Assembly (NCBI GenBank): GCA_947445115.1
Contig: CANFCG010000003.1
Location: 1-64,000 of the forward strand
DNA: 64,000 nucleotides
Reading direction: 5' to 3'
Source of the DNA: Comamonadaceae bacterium
GTDB taxonomy: Bacteria > Pseudomonadota > Gammaproteobacteria > Burkholderiales > Burkholderiaceae_C
Shown here: in pieces, positions 53,378 through 62,227 of the stretch
Layout of the letters: every line of letters begins with the position of its first letter
Numbering within the stretch: the first letter of the stretch is position 1
Position numbers and translations under genes: made by a program
The notes under the pieces: model-generated
Databases searched by the model: none
What the model was told of the DNA's origin: nothing
The model's input: the letters and a program-made list of their open reading frames with translations, nothing else

Positions 53378-53620
53378 ATGAAAATTTCTAAACTAATGTC
53401 AACTTTAATTGCTTCCACAGTGTTAGTGTCGTCACTGGCGATTGCTCAGGCTGCTGCCGTGGCGGTTCCTGCTGGCGCTACTGGCGCTACGATGGTTACC
53501 ATCGGTGGCGTTCAAATGACAGTTGCTGCCGCTATTGCTGCGGGCGTTTCTGCAACTGTTCTCGTTGCTGCTGTTGCTGAAGCAGCTAAATCTGCTACTG
53601 GCACTACTGGTACACGCTAA
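53378..53620 (+). CDS. Small secreted Ala/Val/Thr-rich protein, YjbE/GfcA-like
   Basis: An 80-residue protein with a signal peptide (SKLMSTLIASTVLVSSLAIAQ) and a roughly 57-residue mature part made almost only of Ala, Val, Gly, Thr and Ser, with repeats such as AGATGATMV, a long Ala-rich hydrophobic stretch (TVAAAIAAGVSATVLVAAVA) and a TGTTGTR tail. Composition, length and first position in the operon match YjbE/GfcA of the enterobacterial yjbEFGH and gfcABCDE operons, whose role in exopolysaccharide output is unclear. An AAGGAG ribosome site precedes it. A strong terminator follows it. Confidence 0.75.
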   Translation: MKISKLMSTLIASTVLVSSLAIAQAAAVAVPAGATGATMVTIGGVQMTVAAAIAAGVSATVLVAAVAEAAKSATGTTGTR

Positions 53621-53636
53621 TTTTTAGCATTCCACT

Positions 53637-53664
53637 AAACCCTAGGGCAACCTAGGGTTTTTTT
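53637..53664 (+). terminator. Terminator/attenuator hairpin abutting the yjbF start codon
   Basis: A perfect 10-bp stem (AAACCCTAGG pairing with CCTAGGGTTT) closed by a GCAA tetraloop and running into seven Ts. The ATG of the next gene begins immediately after the T-run. The only ribosome-binding-like sequence for that gene, AGGG at 53655, is in the 3' arm of the stem. Confidence 0.88.
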
Positions 53665-54366
53665 ATGCCTGTTTTTTTTCGATTTTCGTTTTTAGTTGGT
53701 GTAATTTTGTTGCTCTTCGGCTGCGCGGGTGAATCGCGCGTGTTTCAAGAGTCGATGTCGGCGATTTGGCAATCAAACAAATTTAAAGATCCTACGCTGG
53801 GGGCGACGCTGAGTCCCATTTATAGGTATCTACGGGGGCACAACTCGCACGGTGTTATTTTAATGGTGTGGGGTTATGTTGATGCTGATCCTCAATCAAA
53901 CGTACCGATTGATGTTTGGTATAGCGGTACCAAAGAGGTCATCAAATTGCAAGATGGGCGTGTTGTGGCAACAGGTGGTTTGAATACCGATTGGCTAGCT
54001 GTGCGCTACCAAGGTACACCTAGTTGGACGCATTTATTGGCAAACCCGGAGCAAATCCCTGTGCCGTACATCAGAAGCGTGGATTTGAAGTTAAATTATC
54101 AATTTGGTAAAACACAAACCATGACGCTGACGCGAATTCCCGCGCCAGAGGCGCATAAGTTGCCCGGCGTATCGGCTGTGGGTGCGCAGTGGTTCGAAGA
54201 AAGAGCCGAATCTGCTCAACTCCCGCCGACCATTTATGCCGTTGTGCCCAATTGGATGCAAAGCGGACAAGCCAAAGTGGTGTACACATGGCATTGCTTT
54301 AAACAGGACGAGTGTTTTGGCTTTCAGGAGTGGACCGTGCAAGATCAAGTGACTGTCAAACCATGA
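53665..54366 (+). CDS. yjbF: YjbF/GfcB-family outer-membrane lipoprotein
   Basis: A 233-residue lipoprotein. The lipobox LLLFGC places the lipidated Cys at residue 20. The beta-rich body (YRYLRGHNSHGVILMVWGYV, DVWYSGTKEVIKLQDGRVV, TGGLNTDWLAVRYQG) fits the YjbF/GfcB family found in exopolysaccharide and group 4 capsule operons. Its start follows directly on the terminator T-run, and its stop overlaps the next ATG by 4 bp. Confidence 0.85.
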   Translation: MPVFFRFSFLVGVILLLFGCAGESRVFQESMSAIWQSNKFKDPTLGATLSPIYRYLRGHNSHGVILMVWGYVDADPQSNVPIDVWYSGTKEVIKLQDGRVVATGGLNTDWLAVRYQGTPSWTHLLANPEQIPVPYIRSVDLKLNYQFGKTQTMTLTRIPAPEAHKLPGVSAVGAQWFEERAESAQLPPTIYAVVPNWMQSGQAKVVYTWHCFKQDECFGFQEWTVQDQVTVKP

Positions 54367-57300
54367 AAGCATGGCTTTGGATTGCGGTTGGTTGTTTAGC
54401 TAGCGTATCGGTTGCGGCGCAGTCCGCCAATGAGCACGCGGGTGAGCGTTTAAGCGCTTGGTTATTGCGTCAAAGTACGCCCCTGGAATATCCCGTCGGA
54501 TTACAGTGGCAAGTGCCGCAAGAGCGGGCAGCGCAGCACAAATTAAAGCAGGCTTTGCTGGATACTTTGGGTGGCAAATCCGATGCGCAATCTTTATCTG
54601 CCTGGATTGATCGGCAAGCCGTCACGGGTCGTGTGATTGTGCAAAGTGGTGACCCGCGCTGGTTGGAGGCGAATCCAGCGCAAGACCCTTTGATTGCGTC
54701 TGATCAAAAAATCGTCGTGATTCCAAGGCCTAACTCAGTCACGGTTTTGATGGCCGATGGTCGTTCGTGTCAAGTCTTGCATGCAGCAGGCGCCACAGCT
54801 AAAAAGTATGTGGAAGCCTGCACTCCGATGCAAAATAATCCGCGTGCTTGGATTGCGCAGCCCGATGGACGAGTGCGCAGTTTTGGTATTGCGCCTTGGA
54901 ATGCCGAAGAGCAAGATGAGCTGGCGCCTGGTGCGTGGGTGTGGGCACCAGATCCACTGTTTGGACTGTCGGATGCATTTTCGGACGGTTTGATTCGGTT
55001 TTTGGCAAGCCTTGGCGCCACGCCAGATTCAGGTAAGGTCATAAGTATTCAAGCGCCCGTACAAGTGGCAGATTATTTGCTGCGCCGCCCCTCTGTATCC
55101 GCGAACGATTGGGGTGAGATTGGATTGATTCAAACCCCCAGCGCCAGAATGGCGAGCGTGAGCGCCATGCGCGTGAATATCAGCAAGGTGTTGCCGTACA
55201 CGCGCAGCAATGTCATGTTTCAACCAACGGATTGGTTAGAGGCGGGTTTTAGGTATACCGATATTGGGAATAGAGCTTACGACTCGACGGGAACACTACA
55301 AACGGCTCAAACTTATAAAGATAAAAGTTTTGACTTTAAGTTGCGATTGAGAGAAGAATCTTCTTATGTGCCAGCGATTGCACTGGGGATGCGGGATATT
55401 GGCGGGACGGGGATGTTTTCGAGTGAGTATTTTGTTGCCAGCAAGAGATTGGGTGACTTGGATGCAAGTCTAGGCATTGGCTGGGGTTATATGGTCTCTA
55501 ATGGCAATCTCTCAAACCCGCTGGGTAAGCTGAATTCTAGTTTTTATACAAGGCCCAGTACCGCTACGGTGTCTGGTGGTGAGATCGGCTTCAAAGCCAT
55601 GTTTAGAGGCCCTACAGGGCTATTTGGTGGTGTGCAATGGCAAGCCTCGGATGTGCTGACTTATAAGGTTGAACGCGAAGCAAATGACTATCAAAATGAG
55701 CCGTCAAATAATAATTTGGCGCGTCGTAGCCTTTGGAATTTTGCCGCCAATTACCGTTATTCGCCCGCAGTGGATTTAGCGGTCGGCTGGGAGCGCGGAA
55801 ATAAGCTCATGATTGGCGTTAGTTTTCAGACAAATTTAGATGGGCAGAATGTTCCTAAATTATTGAATTCACCACCTCCGGCTTATCAAGTGGCTGGGTC
55901 GAGCCCCATACGTTCTACGGATGCATTGGCGCAGGATGTGCTTAGTCAAACGGGGTGGGATTTGCTTAGCCTTGAAGAGCGCGGTAGCCAGCTAGAGCTT
56001 CGCGTTCGTGCAGGTATTGGCGATGGCATGCAAAGGCGTGAGCGTATGGACCGCTTAAACGGCTTGATGCAAGCGTATGCAGAGCAACACATTAGGCGGT
56101 GGAGTGTGGTGTTTATCGAAAAAGGACTCACTATTGCTGCGCTTGAGGTGAATAGAGATGCGTGGATAGCTAGGCACACGCAACCGTTACCTGCATCGCT
56201 AAAAACAGATGCCGTCGCTGCGTACCAGCCACCTGAGTCCAATGCGCGCCCATCCCCGCATATGGCTGAAAAATCTCAAAAAGCTTTTAGTTTTGGAATT
56301 GCCCCTAGCTATAGTCACATCTTGGGCGGGCCTGATGCGTTTTATTTATATCAATTAGGCTTGGCAGCCAATGCCAGCTATCAATTCAATCCATCGACAT
56401 GGGTTCAAGGTGTTTTAGATTTTCGTGTATTAGATAATTTCGAACAGTTCAAGTACACCGCTCCGAGTAGCTTGCCACGCGTCAGAACATTTGCTAGAGA
56501 GTATGCAACGAGTTCGCGGACAACGATTCCGCTGCTGCAAGCAACGCATGTTGAAAAGCCCGCTGAAAACCATTTCGCAAGTGTTTACGGGGGGATGCTG
56601 GAGTCGATGTTTGCAGGAGTAGGCGCAGAGTGGCTCTATCGCCCAACTCAAAGTGCTTTAGCCTTTGGGGTCGATGTGAATCGGGTACAGCAGCGCGATT
56701 TCAATCAAAATTTTGCGCTGCGTGACTACCGTGTCAATACGGGGCATGCGACAGCGTATTGGGATACGGGTGTGTCCGATATTTTGCTCAAGCTGCAAGT
56801 CGGCCAATATTTGGCGGGTGATCGCGGTGCAACTGTCGATATCAGTCGCAGATTCAATAACGGCATTTTGCTTGGTGCCTTTGTGACGAAGACTAATGTA
56901 TCGGCTGTGCAATTTGGTGAAGGAAGCTTCGATAAGGGTATCTATCTCTCATTTCCATTCGACGTGATGTTGCCCAAATACAGCGAAAAATCAGCCACGG
57001 TGGCTTGGCAGCCCCTCACCCGTGACGGTGGTGCAAGGCTGATTCGCGCTAATCCGCTTTACAACATGACTTCTGGGCGTGACGCCAAGGCTTTTCAATT
57101 TGAGTCGCCACAACCGCAAAATATAGTGACTGCGCGCACGGATGAACAAGCATTTGTCGTTCCACTTACGCTGAGCAAGGAGTTGGCCACAGAATCTCTT
57201 GCAGCGTCTATTGGACGCTCAGTTTCCTATGTGGGCGATCAACTCACGCATCCGCAATCTAAAGAGCCGTGGCTTTTAGGAGCCGCAGCAGTGCTGGGTG

Positions 57301-57860
57301 CCGCAGTTATAGATAAACGAGCAGATGCGTGGGCAGCGAATCATACAAATTTGAATGGTATTGCTAAAGTGGGTAATGCCATACCTTTGCTGCTAGGTGC
57401 TGGGGCACTAGTTACATTGATGGATGACGGGATGGATGGGATTGGAATGACCGCTTTGAAATCAGGCGGTATTGCCTTGATTGCCAATACGATGCTTCGC
57501 GCAGGGATCGGTAGAGACAGACCGATAGATGGTCAGGGGCCGCAAAGTTTTTCTCCATTTAGCGCAAATAGTTTGAAATCAGGCTTCCCATCTAATCACA
57601 CGACTGCTGCGTTTGCATTGGCAGCGCCGCTTGCCCAACATTACGACGCGCCTTGGCTCTACGGCCTCGCTACTGTGACGGCGATTGGCCGCGTCCAATC
57701 GCGTCAGCATTGGCTCTCAGATACGGTAGCGGGTGGTGTTTTGGGTTATGCGGTCGGATCGGTGCTAACCGACGAGTACAAAGAGCGGACTCACAGCGGG
57801 AAGGCAAAGAGAGAGTTTTTGGCGAGCCCAAACAGTGTGGCCGTACGCTGGCATTGGTGA
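54363..57860 (+). CDS. Three-part fusion: YjbG/GfcC domain - YjbH/GfcD beta-barrel - PAP2 phosphatase
   Basis: A 1165-residue exported protein with signal peptide WLWIAVGCLASVSVAAQS. Residues about 25-225 resemble YjbG/GfcC: IVVIPRPNSVTVLMADGR, then AWIAQPDGRVRSFGIAPWN and LAPGAWVWAP. Residues about 225-940 are YjbH/GfcD-like: duplicated beta-rich parts, SVSANDWGEIGLIQTPSARM, and many outer-membrane-type strands. Residues about 985-1150 are a PAP2 acid phosphatase with all motifs: R-x6-RP (RAGIGRDRP, 1046-1054), PSNH (1076-1079) and R1110-x5-H1116-x3-D1120. It probably aids polysaccharide export and hydrolyses a lipid or undecaprenyl pyrophosphate. No gap or stop separates the parts. Confidence 0.85.
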   Translation: MKAWLWIAVGCLASVSVAAQSANEHAGERLSAWLLRQSTPLEYPVGLQWQVPQERAAQHKLKQALLDTLGGKSDAQSLSAWIDRQAVTGRVIVQSGDPRWLEANPAQDPLIASDQKIVVIPRPNSVTVLMADGRSCQVLHAAGATAKKYVEACTPMQNNPRAWIAQPDGRVRSFGIAPWNAEEQDELAPGAWVWAPDPLFGLSDAFSDGLIRFLASLGATPDSGKVISIQAPVQVADYLLRRPSVSANDWGEIGLIQTPSARMASVSAMRVNISKVLPYTRSNVMFQPTDWLEAGFRYTDIGNRAYDSTGTLQTAQTYKDKSFDFKLRLREESSYVPAIALGMRDIGGTGMFSSEYFVASKRLGDLDASLGIGWGYMVSNGNLSNPLGKLNSSFYTRPSTATVSGGEIGFKAMFRGPTGLFGGVQWQASDVLTYKVEREANDYQNEPSNNNLARRSLWNFAANYRYSPAVDLAVGWERGNKLMIGVSFQTNLDGQNVPKLLNSPPPAYQVAGSSPIRSTDALAQDVLSQTGWDLLSLEERGSQLELRVRAGIGDGMQRRERMDRLNGLMQAYAEQHIRRWSVVFIEKGLTIAALEVNRDAWIARHTQPLPASLKTDAVAAYQPPESNARPSPHMAEKSQKAFSFGIAPSYSHILGGPDAFYLYQLGLAANASYQFNPSTWVQGVLDFRVLDNFEQFKYTAPSSLPRVRTFAREYATSSRTTIPLLQATHVEKPAENHFASVYGGMLESMFAGVGAEWLYRPTQSALAFGVDVNRVQQRDFNQNFALRDYRVNTGHATAYWDTGVSDILLKLQVGQYLAGDRGATVDISRRFNNGILLGAFVTKTNVSAVQFGEGSFDKGIYLSFPFDVMLPKYSEKSATVAWQPLTRDGGARLIRANPLYNMTSGRDAKAFQFESPQPQNIVTARTDEQAFVVPLTLSKELATESLAASIGRSVSYVGDQLTHPQSKEPWLLGAAAVLGAAVIDKRADAWAANHTNLNGIAKVGNAIPLLLGAGALVTLMDDGMDGIGMTALKSGGIALIANTMLRAGIGRDRPIDGQGPQSFSPFSANSLKSGFPSNHTTAAFALAAPLAQHYDAPWLYGLATVTAIGRVQSRQHWLSDTVAGGVLGYAVGSVLTDEYKERTHSGKAKREFLASPNSVAVRWHW

Positions 57861-57884
57861 TAATGTGAATTAAACGAGTAAAAA

Positions 57885-60197
57885 ATGATGACAAATATTA
57901 AAAAATTTACCAAGCAAACCGCAGCGACGCTGTCCGTGCTGGCGATGAGTGCGTTGTCGTTTGCTCAAGCTGTCGATCCAAGGCTTATGCAGGGCGGCGC
58001 GGCGCCTGCTGGGGTTCAGGCTATTCCAGCCACTGGCGCATCGGGGTTCACGAGTGGTAGTGTGGGTACGCCGCAGTTGCGCTCTGCGCCTGAACTGCAG
58101 CCGCTGGGTGCTAAGCCGGTCTTGCCGCCGCCCAGTGCTTTGCCAGCGCTTAAGCCCAATGAGTTTCAAAAATTTATAGCGGAAGCGAATGGTCGGACGT
58201 TGCCATTATTTGGCTTTGATTTCTTTGAAAATCCGCTGACGCCCATTCAAAATGCCCCTGTGAGCAGCGACTATCCATTGGGGGCTGGCGATGAGATCAT
58301 TGTTCGGGGCTGGGGTTCTGTGGATATTGATGTCAAAGCAGTCATTGACCGTAACGGGCAAATCACCATTCCAAAAGTCGGTCCCGTGCAGCTATCCGGT
58401 GTCAAAGCCTCGCAAGCGCCGGCAGCGGTTCGCGCTGCTATTGGCCGTTACTACCAAGGTTTCGAGTTGAGTGTCACGATGGGGCAACTGCGCACGATCA
58501 CTTTGTATGTGGTGGGTCAGGCGCGTAAGCCGGGTGCGTATAACGTCAGTAGTCTCTCAACTTTGGTGAGCGGTCTGTTTGCGACCGGTGGTCCTAGCAA
58601 CACGGGATCACTTCGACATGTCCAACTCAAGCGCGCCAATCAAACGGTTGCCGAGATCGATTTGTATGAATTTTTGGCAAAAGGCATGAAGCAAGGCGAC
58701 ATCAGCTTATTAGATGGCGACGTGATTGTGATACCTGCGGCATCGGGCTACATTGCTTTGACGGGTGCAGTCACGACCCCCGCTATTTACGAGCTTAAAA
58801 ATGACAAGGAAAGTATTGGCGACCTCTTGGCACTTGCTGGTGGAATGCCCGTGATGGCGCAAATCAGCGAAGTAAAGTTGGAGCGCATTGCAGCCACTGC
58901 TGTTGCTGGTGAATCTAGAACGGTTGAATCCATCATTTTGGATGCCAAAGGATTAAAAATGCCGCTTCGCAGTGGCGATATGGTCTTTGTGCCGAATCTC
59001 ATTCCAGGCTTTGGCAATGCGGTGACGCTTCGTGGCAACGTGAGCCAGCCCGCAAGACTGCCATGGATGGCTGGGATGAAAATTCGCGACTTAATTCCGA
59101 ACAAAGAAAGTTTGGTTAGCGCGGCTTCGATACAAAAGCAAAACCAAGTTTTAGTGACGGGTGAGGGTGCAAAGAGCAGCAAGGACTCAACGGATTCTTT
59201 GGCGGCACGCATTGGCAATGTTTTGGATGAGGTTAATCTTGAATATGCGGTTGTGGAACGGATCAATCCTAAAGACTTGTCAGTGCAGCTCATTCCCTTT
59301 AATTTGGGAAATGCACTGGCAGATGCCAAATCAGCAGACAACTTGCTTTTGCAATCTAGGGATGTGGTGACCGTATTCTCTATCAACGATGTCCGTGTAC
59401 CGCTGGCTAAACGCCGTGTATTTGTACGAGTCGAAGGCGAAGTGGTGCGACCTGGTGTGTACCAGATGGCAGCGAACGATACCTTGCAAGTCATGCTGGA
59501 TAAGGCTGGCGGCTTAACTCCCGATGCTTATTTGTATGGGTCAGCTTTCTTCCGAGAAGATGTGCGAAGAGCGCAGGCAGAAAATTTAAAGGCGCTCATT
59601 CGCCGTTTAGAAACGGAATCTGAAGGTGGCTTAAGTCAAGTCGCGCAAAGCAGCGGCGCGGCTTCAGATCAAGCCCTCCTGCAGGGGAAACTTCAAGTCA
59701 CTGAGCAAATGCGCAAAAATTCGATTGAAAGATTAAAAACACTAACACCCTCTGGTCGGATTAACCTGAACTTACCCATACAAGTGAGTAATACCGTGAG
59801 TCAGTTGCCGTCTATTCGGCTGGAGTCTGGCGATCGATTGATGATTCCGAATAAACCAGATTTTGTCTACGTCTTTGGCTCGGTCAACACCGAATCTGCT
59901 TTGCTGTTCGTCAATGGAAAAACAGTGAGTGATTATTTGCTGCAAGCCGGCTCGAGCTCTGGGGCAGACCGTGACAATGTGATTTTGATGCGCGCCGATG
60001 GCAGTGCGCTCACCAATAATAGCAGCTGGGGCAATAGCGTCATGCGAACGACGGTGATGCCAGGCGACAGTATTGTGTTGCCTGAAAAAGTGGACCGTGA
60101 AACAGGTTGGAGCATCTTTACGCGTAATGCGAAAGACATCACTCAAATTCTGTATCAATTTGGAATTGGTGCGGCAGCATACAAAACTTTGCGGTAA
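57885..60197 (+). CDS. Wza/GfcE-like polysaccharide export protein with several SLBB domains
   Basis: A 770-residue exported protein with signal peptide LSVLAMSALSFAQAV. A Pro/Ala-rich segment (30-90) precedes the Poly_export domain (YPLGAGDEIIVRGWGSVDID, about 125-210). A series of soluble-ligand-binding beta-grasp (SLBB) domains follows, e.g. LYVVGQARKPGAYNVSSLST, ALTGAVTTPAIYELKND, VRVEGEVVRPGVYQMAANDT and VYVFGSVNTESALLFVNGKT. It is larger than E. coli Wza (379) and lacks an obvious lipobox. It probably forms the outer-membrane export channel for the polysaccharide of this operon. Confidence 0.88.
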   Translation: MMTNIKKFTKQTAATLSVLAMSALSFAQAVDPRLMQGGAAPAGVQAIPATGASGFTSGSVGTPQLRSAPELQPLGAKPVLPPPSALPALKPNEFQKFIAEANGRTLPLFGFDFFENPLTPIQNAPVSSDYPLGAGDEIIVRGWGSVDIDVKAVIDRNGQITIPKVGPVQLSGVKASQAPAAVRAAIGRYYQGFELSVTMGQLRTITLYVVGQARKPGAYNVSSLSTLVSGLFATGGPSNTGSLRHVQLKRANQTVAEIDLYEFLAKGMKQGDISLLDGDVIVIPAASGYIALTGAVTTPAIYELKNDKESIGDLLALAGGMPVMAQISEVKLERIAATAVAGESRTVESIILDAKGLKMPLRSGDMVFVPNLIPGFGNAVTLRGNVSQPARLPWMAGMKIRDLIPNKESLVSAASIQKQNQVLVTGEGAKSSKDSTDSLAARIGNVLDEVNLEYAVVERINPKDLSVQLIPFNLGNALADAKSADNLLLQSRDVVTVFSINDVRVPLAKRRVFVRVEGEVVRPGVYQMAANDTLQVMLDKAGGLTPDAYLYGSAFFREDVRRAQAENLKALIRRLETESEGGLSQVAQSSGAASDQALLQGKLQVTEQMRKNSIERLKTLTPSGRINLNLPIQVSNTVSQLPSIRLESGDRLMIPNKPDFVYVFGSVNTESALLFVNGKTVSDYLLQAGSSSGADRDNVILMRADGSALTNNSSWGNSVMRTTVMPGDSIVLPEKVDRETGWSIFTRNAKDITQILYQFGIGAAAYKTLR

Positions 60198-60209
60198 GGG
60201 GCTAGGCGC

Positions 60210-61421
60210 ATGAATTCAAATATAGAAACAAACGATAGCATTGAAGAGTCCGAAATCAGCCTGTGGGACATTTTGATTGCTCTAGGCGAAGAAAAAAAAT
60301 GGATTTTTGGAAGTGCCGCAGCTGGCTTTGTAATTGCCTTAGTGGTGGCGCTGACGGCAACCACCAAATACACAGCCAAAACGGTTTTGATGCCGCCTCA
60401 GCAAGCGCAAAGCTCGGCGGCTAGTGCATTGGCTAGTCTTGGGTCTTTGGCGGGTTTGGCGGGCGGTGCCGCGGGCATCAAAAGTCAAGACGAGCTCTAT
60501 ATCGCCCTTTTAAAAAGCGAGCGCTTACAAAATAGTTTGGTTCAAAAATTTGCACTCATTGAGCGATATGACGCCAAGTTGCCAATGGATGCAAGGCAAG
60601 TGCTAGATGGCAGTGTCAAAGTGATGTCTGATAAAAAATCGGGGCTGATTACGCTCGAGGTGACTGATAAAGATCCGCAATTCTCAGCCAAGCTCGCGAA
60701 TGCTTATGTCGAAGAATTAGGCAAAGTATTAGGTGGTTTGGCAGTGAGCGAAGCGCAGCAGCGCCGTAAATTCTTTGAGCAACAAGTCACTCAAATCAAA
60801 GACCAGTTGGCTAAAAATGAAGTCACTTTTAGACAGGCTCAGGCGCAAAGCGGCATGCAAGTCACGCAAGCCTTGGCTGAAACCGGCGTTCGAGCCAGTG
60901 TCGAACTTCGTCAACAAATTGCCACACGCGAAGTGCAACTGCAATCACTGCGTACCACCTACGCAACAGACATCAACCCAGATGTGATTCGCTTAAGCCG
61001 CGAACTATCGGCGCTTCGCGGGCAGCTGGCTAAAACAGAAAAAGGCGGTGCGAACGCGGATGCCAATTCAAGTACTGCTGATGGCGCAGGCGGTAAAGAT
61101 GCCGTAGGACAAGTGGCCGTGCGTGCTTATCGTGACGTAAAAGTACAAGAAGCCATGTTGGATGTGATGATTCGCCAGTATGAGCTAGCGCGGGTGGATG
61201 AGTCGCGCGAGGGCCCGTTGTTGCAGCAAGTGGATGTGGCGTCAGTGCCAGAGCGTAAATCAGGACCTAAGCGCTCGTTGATGGTACTCGCAGGTCTTAT
61301 GTTGGGACTCTTCATCGGTTTGTGTATTGCGGGCGTTCGCCGCTTGCTTAGTAAAGCCAATGCGCAGCCCGGATGGCAAGAGCAGCGTTTGGCACTGTAT
61401 AAGGCTTGGCGATTGCGCTAA
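60210..61421 (+). CDS. Wzz-type polysaccharide chain-length/co-polymerase protein
   Basis: A 403-residue inner-membrane protein with two flanking helices (about 32-52, IFGSAAAGFVIALVVALTA, and 355-375, LMVLAGLMLGLFIGLCIAGV). Between them is a periplasmic coiled-coil region (190-300). The Wzz signature near the first helix (TAKTVLMPPQQAQSS) and the Pro-rich motif before the second (VASVPERKSGPKRSLMV) are present. There is no attached tyrosine kinase domain, and no separate kinase or phosphatase is nearby. It is the last gene of the rightward operon. Confidence 0.9.
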   Translation: MNSNIETNDSIEESEISLWDILIALGEEKKWIFGSAAAGFVIALVVALTATTKYTAKTVLMPPQQAQSSAASALASLGSLAGLAGGAAGIKSQDELYIALLKSERLQNSLVQKFALIERYDAKLPMDARQVLDGSVKVMSDKKSGLITLEVTDKDPQFSAKLANAYVEELGKVLGGLAVSEAQQRRKFFEQQVTQIKDQLAKNEVTFRQAQAQSGMQVTQALAETGVRASVELRQQIATREVQLQSLRTTYATDINPDVIRLSRELSALRGQLAKTEKGGANADANSSTADGAGGKDAVGQVAVRAYRDVKVQEAMLDVMIRQYELARVDESREGPLLQQVDVASVPERKSGPKRSLMVLAGLMLGLFIGLCIAGVRRLLSKANAQPGWQEQRLALYKAWRLR

Positions 61422-61447
61422 GCCCTAGAGAGCCCTTCGCCGATTTG

Positions 61448-62227
61448 TTACTGCCTGATTTTGTAGCCAATACGAAGCAGGTGGACGGCAATGGTACTGA
61501 CAATGGCGAGCGTGATAAACACGATGCCAAAGCTAAGCCATGGCTCCACGTCGCTCTTGCCAAAAAAGCCATATCTAAAACCGTCAATCATGTAGAAAAA
61601 TGGATTGAAGCGTGAGAGCATTTGCCAAAACGGAGGCAAGCTGTGGATGGAATAAAAGACACCCGATAAAAACGTCAGCGGCATGATGAGAAAGTTTTGA
61701 AACACCGACATTTGGTCAAACTTATCGGCCCACAGACCCGCTATCAAGCCCAAGCAGCCCAGCATGGCCGCGCCCATGATGGCAAAAATCACAATCCATA
61801 GTGGCGCGGCAAAGTGCAATTCAGCAAACCAAATCGTCACGATGAATACGCCCGCACCTACGCATAGGCCGCGTACCACAGCCGCACCCACATAGGCGAA
61901 GAACCAATCCCAATGTGTGAGCGGCGTGACCAGTAAGAAGACAAGGTTGCCCATCATCTTGCTTTGCACCATGGACGACGACGCATTGGCAAATGCGTTT
62001 TGCAGCACGCTCATCATGACTAAGCCTGGCACGAGGAAGGCGGTGTAGCTCACCGTGTCATAAACCTTGACGTGCCCTTCCATCACATGGTGAAAAATCA
62101 GCAAATACATCACGGAAGTCAGCACAGGCGCGGTCACGGTTTGGCCAAAAACTTTCCAAAAGCGCAAAATTTCTTTGTAGAACAGGCTTTGCCAGCCGCT
62201 GGTGGTATGGGCCATGGTGGTATTCAT
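61448..62227 (-). CDS. ABC-2-type permease (YadH-like)
   Basis: A 259-residue membrane protein with six predicted helices. It begins GWQSLFYKEILRFWKVFGQT, contains AFLVPGLVMMSVLQNAFANA and ends with the ABC-2 motif PLTFLSGVFYSIHSLPPFWQ. Such permeases export drugs or polysaccharide-like substrates. It is coupled to the ATPase gene by an ATGA overlap. It is convergent with the exopolysaccharide operon, so a functional link is possible but unproved. Confidence 0.92.
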   Translation of the reverse strand: MNTTMAHTTSGWQSLFYKEILRFWKVFGQTVTAPVLTSVMYLLIFHHVMEGHVKVYDTVSYTAFLVPGLVMMSVLQNAFANASSSMVQSKMMGNLVFLLVTPLTHWDWFFAYVGAAVVRGLCVGAGVFIVTIWFAELHFAAPLWIVIFAIMGAAMLGCLGLIAGLWADKFDQMSVFQNFLIMPLTFLSGVFYSIHSLPPFWQMLSRFNPFFYMIDGFRYGFFGKSDVEPWLSFGIVFITLAIVSTIAVHLLRIGYKIRQ

